Of a stretch of 6,100 nucleotides of DNA, positions 5,458 to 6,100 are shown piece after piece; position 1 is the first letter of the stretch, and each line of letters opens with the position of its first letter. Origin of the DNA: a bacterium (lineage in GTDB: Bacteria > BMS3Abin14); assembly GCA_022865845.1 (NCBI GenBank), contig JALHUC010000184.1, positions 1 through 6,100 on the forward strand. The letters run 5' to 3'. The translations under genes were made by a program, and so were the position numbers. The notes below the pieces were generated by a model. That model did not search any database. It was not told the origin of the DNA and saw nothing but the letters and a program-made list of their open reading frames with translations.

Positions 5458-5935
5458 ATGGATGATCTCCCCCCGCTTTTAGTATTTGGGGGGAGATCAT
5501 CCATTTCACCCTCCACCTCCCTGCTTTTTCCAGGCACACTACCGTCCCGGGGGTAAAATCTAGGATGTCCCATCCGCCGTCATGAAGCAGCAGCATGGAA
5601 GCGAGACGCGGCAGGTGGGGCAGGTGGCCCACGAGCATGGCATCCTGGTCCATAACCTCCAGGCGTTGGGACCAGACAGCAGGGTCATCTGATGGCCTGA
5701 GACCATCCGTTTCCTCAGGGGCGGGAGCCCGGGGCAGAACCTGGCTGATAATGGAGGCTGTCTGGGCAGCCCTAGCCTTGGGACTGTGAAAAATGTGCCC
5801 TGGCATCAACCGGAAACTATGGGCCAGAAGCCCGGCCAGCTCACGCACATCGGTTTCGCCCTGCCTTGACAGAGGCCGTGCCCGACCTTCCCCCTCGCTG
5901 ACAGCCTCACCGTGTCTCATGAGGTAAAGCAGCAT
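5456..5935 (-). CDS. sixA: Phosphohistidine phosphatase, SixA family
   Basis: Small histidine-phosphatase superfamily enzyme that removes phosphate from phosphohistidine; E. coli SixA acts on phosphorelay HPt domains and on the nitrogen PTS. Here the partner is unknown. The 159 residues match the 161-aa E. coli length. The catalytic RHGE motif is at 7-10 (His8 the phosphate acceptor), the HSPKARAAQTA segment at 50-60 provides Arg55, and the second active-site His is His104 in LVGHLPHLPRLAS. The WMISPQILK end (145-153) aligns with the E. coli C-terminus, so the protein is complete. The start at 5935 has AGGGAGA (complement of 5941-5947) 5 nt upstream. No signal peptide, so cytoplasmic. It is monocistronic, convergent with the SlyD-like gene and divergent from the gene starting near 6057. 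Its last fifteen codons form a perfect hairpin. Confidence 0.92.
   Translation of the reverse strand: MLLYLMRHGEAVSEGEGRARPLSRQGETDVRELAGLLAHSFRLMPGHIFHSPKARAAQTASIISQVLPRAPAPEETDGLRPSDDPAVWSQRLEVMDQDAMLVGHLPHLPRLASMLLLHDGGWDILDFTPGTVVCLEKAGRWRVKWMISPQILKAGGDHP
5458..5504. repeat. Perfect 17-bp inverted repeat inside the 3' end of sixA
   Basis: Arm 5458-5474 and arm 5488-5504 are perfectly complementary, each with a run of six C or G, around a 13-nt loop. Both arms are coding: on the - strand the first arm encodes residues 145-149 (Trp-Met-Ile-Ser-Pro) and the second encodes residues 155-159 (Gly-Gly-Asp-His-Pro) plus the first base of the stop. The sequence is unrelated to the 5310-5347 hairpin, yet arm length and stop-codon overlap are the same. 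No T-run follows on the sixA strand. A transcript-end stabiliser or factor-dependent terminator is possible. Confidence 0.93.
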
Positions 5936-5984
5936 TGCTCTCTCCCTTCACCGGCTCAACGCCATTAGGTCAAAACCGTAATGT

Positions 5985-6013
5985 TTGTGCTATATACGAT
6001 TCTAAATTACAAT
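5985..6013 (+). promoter_or_regulatory. Candidate promoter for the rightmost + strand gene
   Basis: TTGTGC (5985-5990) and TACAAT (6008-6013) are separated by 17 bp. The -10 matches five of six positions, the -35 only three. It would start transcription near 6020 and leave a leader of about 37 nt before the ATG at 6057. It overlaps the sixA promoter candidate on the other strand. Confidence 0.4.
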
Positions 6014-6027
6014 AATGTTTCTCACAA
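5999..6027 (-). promoter_or_regulatory. Candidate promoter for sixA
   Basis: Read on the - strand, TTGTGA (complement of 6022-6027) and TAGAAT (complement of 5999-6004) are 17 bp apart, matching four and five of six consensus positions. Transcription would begin near 5992, giving a leader of about 57 nt. It shares 15 bp with the opposing candidate at 5985-6013, so the two transcription units may compete for polymerase. Confidence 0.45.
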
Positions 6028-6056
6028 CTCCACAAAAGAGGGCATGTAGTACGGAC

Positions 6057-6100
6057 ATGGATGAATCCAGAATAAAAAAAATACTGGACGCGAGTCCGGA
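6057..6100 (+). CDS. Possible N-terminus of an unidentified protein, cut by the window edge
   Basis: An ATG at 6057 opens a reading frame that stays open to the window end: 14 residues, MDESRIKKILDASP, hydrophilic with a helix-like charge pattern. It is preceded by AGAGGG at 6037-6042, 14 nt away, which is longer than usual for a ribosome binding site, and by a candidate promoter at 5985-6013. No start codon lies in frame between that motif and the ATG. Too little is visible to name a family. The divergent arrangement with sixA makes a real gene likely. Confidence 0.45.
   Translation, partial: MDESRIKKILDASP

Noticed and set aside
5310..5504. Insertion sequence or MITE with terminal inverted repeats
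   Set aside because: The two edge hairpins are each internally palindromic but not copies of one another, no target-site duplication is visible, and there is no transposase.

Overview
This is a bacterial chromosomal segment, most likely from a Desulfobacterota ('deltaproteobacterial') relative or a similar Gram-negative anaerobe. That placement is inferred from gene content, moderate GC and the style of the intergenic repeats; no marker gene fixes the taxonomy. The genes look like ordinary core or housekeeping genes. I see no transposase, phage gene, tRNA, rRNA or CRISPR array.

Layout. (1) At 2-2647 is the 3' end of a complex I operon: nuoM (5' end outside the window) followed 12 bp later by a complete nuoN, the last gene of the run. 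(2) At 2895-3758 a ten-helix EamA/DMT-type transporter on the + strand has its own candidate promoter. (3) Convergent to it, at 3795-4712 on the - strand, is a cation diffusion facilitator resembling the SLC30A9/ZnT9 branch. (4) Divergent from that, at 4837-5319 +, is a SlyD-like FKBP peptidyl-prolyl isomerase with a short His/Cys tail. (5) Convergent to the isomerase, at 5456-5935 -, is a SixA-type phosphohistidine phosphatase. (6) From 6057 a new + strand gene appears to begin and runs off the window, with a promoter region that overlaps the one for sixA.

The most striking content lies between the genes. Each of the three gaps that follow a gene's 3' end (after nuoN, between the transporter and the CDF gene, between the isomerase and sixA) holds a pair of degenerate tandem arrays with an exact 7-nt period. 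The two arrays of a pair are in inverted orientation around a short spacer. Each locus has its own word (GTGAACC, GTGATTC/GTGACTC, GTGTCTA/GTTTCTG), but the two arms of a locus share that word and all words fit a loose GTGNNYN pattern. The two divergent gaps and the nuoM-nuoN gap have none. At the second locus the arrays run into both flanking genes and supply their last codons and stop codons, so two unrelated proteins both end in Asp-Ser. At the third locus the arrays are bracketed by two perfect 17-bp hairpins with different sequences, each overlapping the stop codon of its neighbouring gene. The placement fits a 3'-end (terminator-like or transcript-end) function or a repeat family tolerated only there. 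The mechanism is unknown from this window.

Functionally the genes do not form one pathway: proton-pumping respiration, small-molecule export, divalent-metal export, protein folding or metallochaperone work, and histidine-phosphate signalling. The CDF and SlyD-like genes share a divergent promoter region and both have plausible links to metal homeostasis, but that link is inference.
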